64,000 nucleotides of DNA from NCBI GenBank assembly GCA_014058105.1, contig JACGCM010001161.1:1426001-1490000 (forward strand), given 5' to 3'. Source of the DNA: Kingdonia uniflora (taxonomy: Eukaryota > Streptophyta > Magnoliopsida > Ranunculales > Circaeasteraceae). Shown piece by piece: positions 22,954-33,016 of the stretch; positions within the stretch are counted from its first letter, which is position 1, and each line of letters starts with the position of its first letter. Below the pieces are notes generated by a model. That model had not been told where the DNA came from. It saw nothing but the letters and a program-made list of their open reading frames with translations, and searched no databases. Made by a program: the position numbers and the translations under genes.

Positions 22954-24315
22954 ATGGAGTATTTTTATACAGTAAACGTGCTTGAGCAATGCCGAGTTTC
23001 TCCGCCTCAGAGTTCTGTCCCTGAAACATCTCTCCCTCTCACCCTCTTCGACCTACGTTGGCTAGGACTGGTCGCTCCTGTCCAACGACTCGTTTTCTAC
23101 CAACTCCACTGCTCCAAGACTCATTTCATGGATTCCATCCTTCCCAACATTAAGAATTCGCTATCTCTCACACTAGAACATTTTTTCCTTCTTGCAGGAA
23201 ATCTCATTTGGTCTCCACAATCCCATATACCCGAAATCCTTTACGTTGAGGGCGACTCAATTTCCTTCACCTTTGCGGAGTCAGATTTTGATTTTAATCA
23301 CCTTTCAAGTAACTGTTCCCGAGATGTCAACAAGCTACTCGCACTTATCCCTCAAAGATTGCAATCAATTTCTAACGTACAAGTCCCTCTCTTGGCCTTG
23401 CAGGTAACACTATTTCCAAACTCAGGCTTGTCCATTGGGATGGCTATAAGTCATGTGGTAGCGGACGGACGGACCTCTACTCATTTTATGAAGTTTTGGG
23501 CATCAGTTTGTAAATTAGGTACTGGATATACATCGTTTATGTCCAAGTTATTGCCGTTGTATGATAGGGCTATGATTAAAGACCCCGATGGCTGGGAACT
23601 TACTTGCTTGAATAAGTTAAAGAGCCGTGGTATTTCAAGAGAATGTTTAAGTCTTCCAAAGCCCCCTGAAGTTCCAAGTGAAAACGTGCTAGCAACATTT
23701 GTCATGGGTCAATCTGAAATAGAAAAACTCAAGAAATGGGTATCGGCTCGGAACCTCAAAGGAAATATCTATTCAACATTCGCTGTAACATGTGCCTGTG
23801 TTTGGGTTTGTTTGATCAAAGCTCTGGGAGAAGACAATGCAAGGGAACATTTTCTATTTGCTGTAGATTGCAGGGCTCTCTTTGAACCTGCATTACCCAT
23901 AACATATTTTGGAAACTCTGTCCTAGGTTGTTTCAACTCCGCTACTAAGAGCGACTTAGTTGGAGAAGATGGGATTGCTGTAGCAGCAGAGGTGATTACA
24001 GATGGGATTCAAGGAATGAAAGATGACGACGGACTACTTAAAAGAGCAACAAATTATTTTACAAATATTCAATTGGTTGGATCTGAGAAAATTCGTACCG
24101 TTGCTGGGTCGCCTAATTTAAAAGCGTATGATACAGACTTTGGATGGGGAAATCCAAAGAAAGTCGAAGTTGTTTCAATCAGCGATACAGGAGCAATATC
24201 TCTTGCGGAACGTAGCGACGGAGAATTGGGTGTTGAGGTTGGATTGGCATTGAAAGAATCCGAGATGGACGCTTTTGCATCTATCTTTGCAGACACTATC
24301 AAGTCTCTTCCATGA
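22954..24315 (+). CDS. BAHD acyltransferase, anthocyanin/phenolic-glucoside malonyltransferase type (copy 2)
   Basis: An intact 453-residue intronless ORF, clearly paralogous to the gene at 11027. Catalytic HVVAD is at 167-171 and DFGWG at 395-399. The clade motif reads YFGNS (318-322), with Ser in place of the Cys seen in copy 1. The central block (about 246-308) is identical in protein to copy 1, with only silent base differences, whereas the N-terminal half and the 172-240 region differ much more. The same cytosolic acyl-CoA-dependent acylation of a glycoside is expected. The differences near the acceptor-site region suggest a different acceptor or efficiency; that part is inference. Confidence 0.93.
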   Translation: MEYFYTVNVLEQCRVSPPQSSVPETSLPLTLFDLRWLGLVAPVQRLVFYQLHCSKTHFMDSILPNIKNSLSLTLEHFFLLAGNLIWSPQSHIPEILYVEGDSISFTFAESDFDFNHLSSNCSRDVNKLLALIPQRLQSISNVQVPLLALQVTLFPNSGLSIGMAISHVVADGRTSTHFMKFWASVCKLGTGYTSFMSKLLPLYDRAMIKDPDGWELTCLNKLKSRGISRECLSLPKPPEVPSENVLATFVMGQSEIEKLKKWVSARNLKGNIYSTFAVTCACVWVCLIKALGEDNAREHFLFAVDCRALFEPALPITYFGNSVLGCFNSATKSDLVGEDGIAVAAEVITDGIQGMKDDDGLLKRATNYFTNIQLVGSEKIRTVAGSPNLKAYDTDFGWGNPKKVEVVSISDTGAISLAERSDGELGVEVGLALKESEMDAFASIFADTIKSLP

Positions 24316-24592
24316 TTTAATTACATTGCAAAGTAATTATTTCAGCAAATTATGTGCAGCAAAATTTATTTTTTCCCCGCAAATTGTTATTGTTTTGGTG
24401 GATATATATGTGTCTAGTAAAGAGTCCAAGGGACATGTGTCATGGAGCTATAATTTGAGACGTCGGTTTTAATGGTCTATTATAATCATTGACATTAGAT
24501 ATGGTGCCAACAACCATTACCTCATGACAAGACAACTCATATCAGTTTTCTCAATGAATCAATGAGACGTGAGAATTTATGATAATTATCTT

Positions 24593-25155
24593 TGAAGTTC
24601 CACTATATTTTGAATTGCCCTTTCTTTACAAAAACGATAAGTTAGAGTTGTGCGGTAGACAGTTCTGTAGTAAAAAACTGAATTATCGGTGAAACACAAA
24701 TTGTTGAGATCGTCTACAAGAACTAATCGCCACGCAAAGAATCCCCGTAATATTTTATTCATATAGAAAGATTTTCTTAGTAATATTTTTCTATGTTTAA
24801 TCTTTTATTTTATTTTAAACCTTTTTCGAGATTCAAACCTATACCTAAAAATATGGTATTTATCAAAAACAAATATAACACCACCTTCTTCTTATTTACT
24901 AGATTTTTGCTCATCAAAGAATATTTTAAAATAAAAGATTAAACACGAAAAAGTTTTACTAGAAAAATCTCTTTCTTTATGAATAAAATAAAACTTATCT
25001 GCACCTTTCTACAAAGATTATTTATGTGTCAATTAGTTCTTGTAGACGATCTCAGCAATTTGCGTTTCACTGATAATTGAGTCGTCTGCGATACAACTCT
25101 AACCTATGGTTTTTGTAACGAAACGACAATCTAAAATATAGTAGAACTTTCATCT
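24593..25155. mobile_element. Foldback MITE with long imperfect inverted repeats
   Basis: The left arm (GAAGTTCCACTATATTTT, then ACAAAAACGATAAGTTAGAG, GTGAAACACAAATTG and GAGATCGTCTACAAGAACTA) is matched in reverse complement by the right arm (TAGTTCTTGTAGACGATCTC at about 25035, through AAAATATAGTAGAACTTTC at about 25133). The inner halves also pair loosely (TTTAATCTTTTATTTTA near 24800 against its complement near 24930), so almost the whole 560 bp could fold into one hairpin. There is no coding capacity. A partial relative is at 40860. Confidence 0.82.
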
Positions 25156-25744
25156 CCCCATTTGTCTTTCGTAAACAAAAACTCCTAGAATTACATCAAA
25201 AAACAAGATTGCCAACTTTGATTTATAACACATCAGTTGAGGTATTACAACTCAACAATTCTAAATAAATGCAGGGACTCAATATCGGTTTCAATACCAT
25301 ACTTCTTTCTCCCCCTTTTTGTCACGAATGACCAGGAATCCATAACCTGCACACCTCATCTCAACCAAAGACACCGACCAGTGATCATATTTGAATAAAA
25401 CACTAAGGCAATAAAGTCAAATGTGTAATAGTTATAGTACTTACCTGCTCAACTTTCCTCCTTAGGAGATGCTCCCCCTAGCTTCGTCGTCTCCAATGTG
25501 TAAGAAACTCCAAAGTTTTCCCCATAATTGTAAAACCCAAAATATATACCCGATCAAGTACAGTTGGGGAACACAATCAACAATATGAATATAACCATTA
25601 TTGGAAGAACGAAAGCAATAAGGTCATGAAACAAACAAAGTGCTAACCAAGATTGAGACATCCGGAAGAATTAAGAGCACCTTAAAATTGTAAACAGTTA
25701 AATTTCATGTTCTCCCAAATATTCAGTATTCAAGGGTATGAGGC
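25156..25744. other. Intergenic
   Basis: AT-rich sequence between the MITE and the hAT-like element; no gene or repeat recognised. Confidence 0.5.
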
Positions 25745-25779
25745 CATAGGGCTGGCAGTTTGGGTGGTCGGGTCGGGCT

Positions 25780-26443
25780 TGCAAGGGCTTATTTATAATC
25801 CTCGCACTGAGTCCGATATTCGAGCTCACAGAGTTTGAATAACAACACTGACAACCAACCAAGGACTGAGAGCAAGCAGATTGTAATACAAACTTCCTCA
25901 TCTACAGTTCGGGGATATTGAAGCATCCAGTAACATCACACTGTAGAAGATACTCAGATATCCATCAACAATTCGTATACATACGAACATTGTTAGAGAT
26001 CGTATCTTCACCAACAGTCCGAAGTTACAGCTAAGGTTTGCAAGAGATCCATTACAAGATCAACAATTATCAGATATCAAGACGTTACAAAAGACCTCAT
26101 AAAGACTCATCAAACTCATATATTGTAACGTTCTAACGGTCATATTATAAGACCTATAAATAAGACTAGAGAGCTAGAGATTCGATGTTCGAAAAAGGCT
26201 TCTTTGAGACCTTCTAAGAGACTCTTTTCTATATCTCTCTCCGTCTCTCTATGTAATAACTAGCAATCATCAACAAACATATCTCTCTTTCTAAAATCCT
26301 CAGGAGAGGTCGTGGTTTTTTTACCCAATTCAAGGGTTTTCCACGCTAAATCCCGTGTTAGTTATTTTCAATTCTTAGTTAACATTCAATACTTCAAGGG
26401 TGAAAGGTGCTATCTTCGTCCAATACGAAAATAGGCTATTACA
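25780..26443 (+). repeat. 5' LTR of Gypsy element 1
   Basis: It starts TGCAAGGGCTTATTT and ends GGCTATTACA, and pairs with 39124-39786. A TCTCTTTC-type CT-rich stretch and the sequence TCCTCAGGAGAGGTCGTGG lie in its last third. Confidence 0.95.
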
Positions 26444-26464
26444 TTGGACGCCGTCTGTGGGAAC
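26444..26464 (+). promoter_or_regulatory. Primer-binding region of Gypsy element 1
   Basis: TTGGACGCCGTCTGTGGGAA follows the LTR directly. It is close to the TTGGCGCCGTCTGTGGGAA form common in plant Gypsy elements, with one extra base, so the site is probably degenerate. Confidence 0.6.
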
Positions 26465-26519
26465 CGAGGCATACACTAAGCGTTCTCCGATCCAATTTTC
26501 ATATTCATTTTTTTTAAGG

Positions 26520-27737
26520 ATGAAAAATCTAGAAAAATCACCCAACGTCCAGCCTGACGCTGCTAAGGGAGTGACGGATCTATGAACTACTATACAAGCA
26601 GAAACTGAACGACGAATAGAACTAGAGAAATAGCTCGCCAGCATGCAGAGCACGATCAGAGCACTTCAAGATCAATTAACAGGAAATTTGAGACCACAAA
26701 ACGTTCTACCTGTAACCTCGAGGGTATCAGTCCATGATCGCTTGGAAAATCGAGGCAAAAATCTAGCACTTCCTCAAATTCTATAAGAACTAGTTCTACC
26801 TCAGGGTCAAGTCAATCCACAATTACCCGCTGGAGCGATAATCGATCTGCAACAACAAGAGGAGCAAAATAGAGAAAAACCTTAAATTTCAGTCTATGAC
26901 CGCATGGGCGAAGCAACATGAGAGCATAATCCACCAGGAGGACAAGCAACAAGACGAGCTGTCACGTCTTAACAATATCTCACTCTGGAACAGGTGGACA
27001 AGCGCATCAAGGAGCTGTTAGACGCTCAAATACTCACTGGAAGAAATAGCTATACTAAATTGCAGAAGAGTCCGCACACACAAAAGTTGCTGGAAGAGGA
27101 AGTGCCCACGAGTTTTCACACTCCAAACATTCAGAAATACAAGGGGGGAGATCCTGTGGAGCACGTCCAAGAATTTTAGGATTCTTTGGGGCTGCATTCG
27201 ACATCCAATCACATCCTCTGCCGTCTCTTCCCGACCAGTTTAAAAGACAAACCTCTACGATGGTTTCACACACTCAATGAAGGATCTATCTTCACTTTCG
27301 AACAACTTCGCGAACTGTTTGTCAAAAACTATTCGCACAATAAAGACAAGGAGAAGAGTCTTTACTCTTTGTTCAGCCTTAAGCAGGCACTAGATGAAAA
27401 ATTGTAGACATTTACCAGGAAATTTTTTGGGTTAGCTCAAAAAATTGACAACCTCGATAAAAAAATCACAATCTTCGCTTTCACCAATGCTCTACTCGTG
27501 GATGGACGAATCAAGGAACACCTGATCCTCAACAAACCACTGACGTTAGAGGATATGATTGAGAAGGCTAATAATTTTATTGACCTCGAACGACTGACAA
27601 CTGAGAATCCAAAATCTCAGTGCATCACTCTATCCACCAAAGATCATCCTGAAGAGCGTGCTCATAACAACAGTAAAGATTATGGGGGTGATAAGAAATG
27701 CTTCAAGACTTATGACGATCGAGCACGCCAAGGATAA
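26520..27737 (+). pseudogene. Gypsy element 1 gag
   Basis: One frame runs from the ATG at 26520 to 27737, interrupted by stops (for example near 26583, 27177 and 27405). The retrotransposon capsid domain is clear: SFHTPNIQKYKGGDPVEHVQ, then SNHILCRLFPTSLKDKPLRW and FVKNYSHNKDKEKSLYSL. A frameshift near 27735 separates it from the protease frame. It would form the virus-like particle core in an active element. Confidence 0.88.
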
Positions 27738-27769
27738 AAAAATCAATTCCACGTATACCACAGTTAACA

Positions 27770-28672
27770 ACTACTCTTGCGAACTTATACCCGCTGCTAC
27801 AAAAAGACCAATTTTTCATAAATGACAGTACTATTCCACCCATACAAGGAAAGTTGTACTATATTCACCACCAGATTCAAAATCATGACATGGAACAGTG
27901 TTTCACACTGAAATTTCTTCTCCAGAGTATATTTGCACATGGTCGAATGCTTGAGTATATTGTTGACATCGAAAGTTACAAAGATGGCAGCTACAAGACT
28001 GACACCACGATTGTCCAAGTTGACGAAACAAATGAAGAAAAATACTTGTATTTCATTGAGACTCAGATTGTCAACAACTCCAACAGATCCAAACGTAGGC
28101 GCGTTGGACAATGCCATGATCTGACGATAGTAGACAAAAAAGCTCGTTTGTTGCCAGAATCCAGCAATCGGTGAGCTGGGATTTCTTTCGAAGACTGTGA
28201 CGTTCGTCACATCAACTTTACAATCCAGGATGCTCTCGTCGTCATGTTAAAGATGAAGAACATAGTTCTACATACGATGATGTTAGATACCGGCAGCAGC
28301 ATCGAACTATTATTCCCTAGCACAATCGACCAAATGGGCTTAGCATACAAGGTCGAAACGAGTGACATCAATGTCTATGGATTCAACGGCTCTAAGGAAG
28401 AGTTCGTGGGAAAAATCACGCTTCCCATCACAGCTGGACCAGTCACACTTAACGTAGTTTTTTACGTCATCAATGCCAAATCTTGTTATCTGGGCATCAT
28501 GGGATGACCATGGTTGCATAACATGAAGGTTATTCCTTTTACATATCATCAGGCATTACGATTCGACTGGAAAGGAGAGATCTACGAAATCAAAGACAAC
28601 CATAAATTGGCACGAGCTTGCGATAACACTATCTCCATCGAAGCTAAACCAGCTACAACAACTCCTGCATAA
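27770..28672 (+). pseudogene. Gypsy element 1 aspartic protease region
   Basis: A linker with MLEYIVDIESYKDG and LLPESSNR precedes the retropepsin-like domain. The catalytic motif reads LDTGSS (about 28285-28302), followed by YGFNGSKEEFVGKITLPI and YLGIMG, then a stop where CGA has become TGA, then PWLHNMK. A further frameshift lies between this frame and RT. Confidence 0.87.
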
Positions 28673-28740
28673 CAATTACAGCAGTCACGGAACCTCAGTT
28701 GCCAAACGTCGAACCAACAGAGTACATCTAGATCAGTGGC

Positions 28741-30003
28741 ACTCAAAGAGGAACTCACATTGGAACTCTCTTGAGCACGGAGGAACGCTCAAATCTCATA
28801 CAATTCCTCACAGATAATAGTGACGCTTTTGCATGGACGTTTCACGAAATACCAGGGATCGATCCAACTATTGCATGCCACAAGCTAGAGTTAAAAGATA
28901 AAGCAGAACCGGTTAAACAAAAACAACGGGCTCTAGCACCAAAATTATGAGACGAAGTGAATAGAGAAATCGATAAATAGATTGAGGTCGGTTTTATTCG
29001 CAAAACTATTTACCCGGACTGGATCTCGAACATTGTCACAGTCCCAAAGAAGAATGGAAAGATCAGAGTCTGCGTTAATTTCATAGATCTCAACCGATAT
29101 ACTCTGAAAGATAGCTTTCCACTTCCAATCATCAACCATCTGCTCGATTCTACAGTAGGGCATAAACTTCTCTCTATGATGGATGCTACATCAGGATACA
29201 ATCAGATACTACTTTTTCCTAAAGATCAAGACAAAACTGCGTTCATCACTGAACAAGGTCTATATTACTATAAAGTAATGCCTTTCGGCCTGAAAAATGC
29301 CAGCGCTACCTATCAGAGATTGATGACACAAATGTTCAAGGATCATCTCGGTAAAACACTGGAGGCCTACATTGACGATATGCTCTGCAAAAGTCTTAAG
29401 AAAGAAGACCATCTTACTGATTTACGAACTTTCAAGATTTTGCGATCTTACAAAATGTGTTTAAATCCCGATATATGCCAGTTCAGAGTGCAATCCAGAA
29501 ATTTTTTAGGACATTTAATTAACAAAAGAGGCATTAAAACTGATCCATCACGTATAAGAGCTCTCTTGGCTATGCCTTCACCAAAGACAAAGAAGGACGT
29601 TCAAAAGCTAGCCGGGAAGATTGCAGCACTAAACAGATTTGTATCCAAGTCTTCAGAGAGATGTTGACCTCTATTCGATTTGTTAAAACAGGGTACATCA
29701 CGAGGAAAATCAAAGAAAGATCCAGAGATCGAATGGATAGATAAATGTGAAGCAGCTTTCCTCAAACTTAAAAGTTATTGGGGCAAACCACCAGTTATGA
29801 GCACACCAACAGATGGAGAAGAACTCACAGTATATCTAGCTGTCACCGATACATCTCTCAACTCCGTTCTTCTCCGACTCGATAGAAAGACTGAGAAACC
29901 AGTCTATTTTATCACCAGGACTTTGACTCTCACTGAAACGAGATACACCAAGATCGAGATGCTTTTTCTAGCTTTCGTCTATACATCACAGAAATTGAAG
30001 TAA
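28741..30003 (+). pseudogene. Gypsy element 1 reverse transcriptase and RNase H
   Basis: A single frame, broken only by stops, holds RT: FAWTFHEIPGIDP near 28825, GFIRKTIYPDWISNIVTVPK near 29000, MMDATSGYNQI at 29176, the catalytic box YIDD at 29368-29379 (YVDD is more usual in plant Gypsy), then the connection and Gypsy RNase H (VYLAVTDTSLNSVLLR at about 29830, YTKIEMLFLAFVYTSQKLK at the end). Stops include CGA to TGA at about 29666. Confidence 0.92.
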
Positions 30004-30276
30004 TATTTTTAAGCTCATACTATTCGTATCTTGACGAGCTATCCACTCCGAGAAATCTTATCCAAGCGCAAAAAATCTCGACGTATTTAACAATGGTCAG
30101 TGACACTCGGGGAACACGATATACATTTCGAACCACGTCACTCCGAAAAAGGTCAAGCTGTAGCAGACTTTCTTGTAGACTTTCCAGTAGACGATCTTGA
30201 TTGAGAAGAATATTTTATTGATCAAAAAGATGAACCACTCGCAGATCAATTCGAGGATAAGTCAGATTAGGTAACA

Positions 30277-30762
30277 ATGAAAGGTTTGCAACTTTTGACT
30301 GACGGCTCCGTTGGAGTAGCCGGATCAGGAATTGGAATTGTTCTTATTACTCCTTCCAATGATCAGCTCGAAAAATCTATTCGCCTCAATTTTGAAGAGA
30401 CCAATAATGAAGCAGAATATGAGGTATTAATTCATGACTTGGACATGGCACTCACACTGGGTGTAACAGAGCTCTCTGTCTACCCATATTCATTGCTAAT
30501 CGTCAACCTTTATAGTAGGAGAATGATCAACTATGCTGCTGCAGTGGTCAAACGAATGAACAAATTTTAGACATTTTCTATGGAACATTTTCCAAGGGGA
30601 GAAAATAGACATTCAGATGCACTCACTTACCTTGCTGGTGTTCTTGGATCAGAAGCTCGTTACGTAAAAATTGACGTCATTTCTAACCTCAGCATTAATA
30701 CCATCGTGTCCAACACCATTAATACTGGGGGCAGAGATGAGATCGAAGATGATTGGAGATAA
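30277..30762 (+). pseudogene. Gypsy element 1 second, archaeal-type RNase H
   Basis: The same frame continues with LLTDGSVGVAGSGIGIVLIT, NNEAEYEVLIHDLDMALTLG and HFPRGENRHSDALTYLA, the D-E-D/H pattern of the RVT_3 (archaeal-type) RNase H that Tat-lineage Gypsy elements carry in addition to their normal one. This domain supports the lineage assignment. Confidence 0.88.
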
Positions 30763-32001
30763 CCTTTCATTACATACATCGGACCTCAAAATAAATTCGA
30801 CGGTCCACTTCCAGAGGATCCTACAGAACGATGGAGATTAATTGATAGCGCCCAAAGATACATTGTTCAGGACATTCTCCTATACAAAATTTCAGTCACT
30901 GGTCTATACCTCATTTGTCTATCTGACAAAAAAGTACAACAATTCTTGCACGATCTACACGAAGGCACGTGCGGATCCCATGCAGCAGGACGGTCTCTTG
31001 TAAGCAGAACATTAACTCAAGGAATATTTTGGCCTAAGATGAAAGCACATGCAATCGAATATGCTCGTAAGTGTGACGCTTGTCAACGGTATGGACCTAA
31101 AATATGAGATCCAGCACTCGAACTACACTCAAGCCAAGTCACTTGGCCATTCAGACGATGGGCTCTCGATCTCGTAGGAGAGTTTCCTACAGTACCAGGA
31201 AAACAAAAACATTTGTTGGTCGCTACAGATTACTTCACTAAATGGGTAGATGCAGTCCCGCTCTGCCGAATACGAGAAAAAGAAGTCATCAAATTTATCT
31301 GGGAGAACATTATTATTCGGTTCGGCAGACCACACCTCATCAGAGTTGATAATGGACCATAGTTTGTTGGCTCCAAAATCGTTGCATTCCTCAATGAGCA
31401 CAACATCTTTCATTCCCCATCTAATCCTTATTATCCACAAGGAAACGGACAAGCTGAGATTACTATTCAAACTATTGTGGATGGCATCAAGAAGCGCTTA
31501 GACGACAAAAAGGGGAACTGAGTGAACGAGTTACCACACGTACTTTGGGCCTACCGAACAACTCCCAGAACAACAACAGGCTGTACTTCATTCTTACTGG
31601 CCTATGAGACTGAAGCCATCATTTCCACTCAATATCATCATCCAGTACATGATCACGAGATGACAGATGAAGACAACAAATTTAAGATTGCATGCAATCT
31701 GAATTTGTTCAAAGAGACACGTGCCAGAGCCATTATTAATCTGGAAAGATATCATCTTGCTTTGTCCCGATCCTAAAACAAGCGCGTTCGACACTGAGAA
31801 TTCAAAGTTAAAGACCTCGTTCTCAGAGAAATCCTACAACATCGCAAAACACCTAATGCTGGAAAGTTAGCAGGCAATTGGGAATGTCCATTTATCATAA
31901 CTGGCACAAGTGGTTTAGGATCCTACGATCTCAGTACACATGAAGGTGTCCCTATACCTAATCCATGGAATACTCACCGATTGAAGCTGTATCAAAGATA
32001 A
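30763..32001 (+). pseudogene. Gypsy element 1 integrase
   Basis: The pol frame continues to a TAA at 31999-32001. The zinc-binding HHCC region reads FLHDLHEGTCGSHAAG, then ARKCDACQRYGPK. The core has WALDLVGEFP, HLLVATDYFTKW, RVDNGP followed by a stop (CAG to TAG), and NPYYPQGNGQAE; the C-terminal region has ELPHVLWAYRTTPRTTTG. Further stops include TGG to TGA near 31519. There is no frameshift from 28741 to here. Confidence 0.92.
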
Positions 32002-32099
32002 ACATGTTATAATATCCGATATTATTCAATAAAACACATTTTCTTCGTCATCCTGCAAGTCTACTCAATTCAAGCATTCTACCTATCTCTGTATGGTTC

Positions 32100-32745
32100 G
32101 CTCAAATCGATATATACCAGAGAATTACTACAATATAGCTCTTTAAGTATACACGCTCTCCCGAGGATCACTCATTGAGTCAATCAATTCAACCTGGCCG
32201 AGACACTCTATACAGCTATTTCAATATTCAATATATCTCATTACGATTGCTTATTGATACACTCAATTCAACCTTTAACTGAGATCTACAACATAGCTCT
32301 TCAAGTATACACGCTCTCCCGAGGGTCATTTATTGAGTCAATCAATTTGACCTGGCCGAGATATGCTATACAGTTATTCAATATTCAATATATCTCATTA
32401 CGGTCACTTATTGATACGCTCAATTTGACCTTTAACTGAGACCTACAACATTGCTCTTCAAGTATGCACGCTCTCCCGAGGGTCGCTTATTGAGTCAATC
32501 AATTTGACATGGCCGAGACACGCTATACAACTATTTTAATATTCAATATATCTCATTACGGTCGCTTATTGATATGCTCAATTCGACCTTAAACTGAGAC
32601 CTACAACATAGCTCTTCAAGTATACACGCTCTCCCGAGGGTCACTTATTGAGTCAATCAATTCGATCTGGCTGAGACACGCTATACAGCTATTCAACATT
32701 TAATATTTCTCATTACGGTCGCTTATTGATTCGTTCAATTCGACC
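32100..32745. repeat. Tandem repeat, about four copies of a 158-bp unit
   Basis: Copies of TATACACGCTCTCCCGAGG occur near 32148, 32306, 32463 (one change) and 32621, each followed by TTATTGAGTCAATCAATT, CTGGC(C/T)GAGA and TCATTACG(G/A)T(C/T)(A/G)CTTATTGAT. A degenerate continuation runs to about 32920. It lies just after pol, where Tat-lineage elements often have satellite-like tandem repeats. Confidence 0.9.
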
Positions 32746-33016
32746 TTTAACTGAGACATACACTACTATTTCAACAAACAAACATCCATTTTACGGTTGA
32801 TTATTGGCTTGTTCAATTTGACCTATACATAAGAGAATACAACATCACTGCAATCATATATCTCAATATATCTCTACATGATCGTTTATTGGTTCACCCA
32901 ATTCGACCATACATAGAGATAACAAAACAAAAACCCTTTTTCTAATCAACATTTGACATTTTTTCTACAGCAAATAGATATTTACACTTTGTCTGATTAT
33001 AATTTAAGAAATTTAG

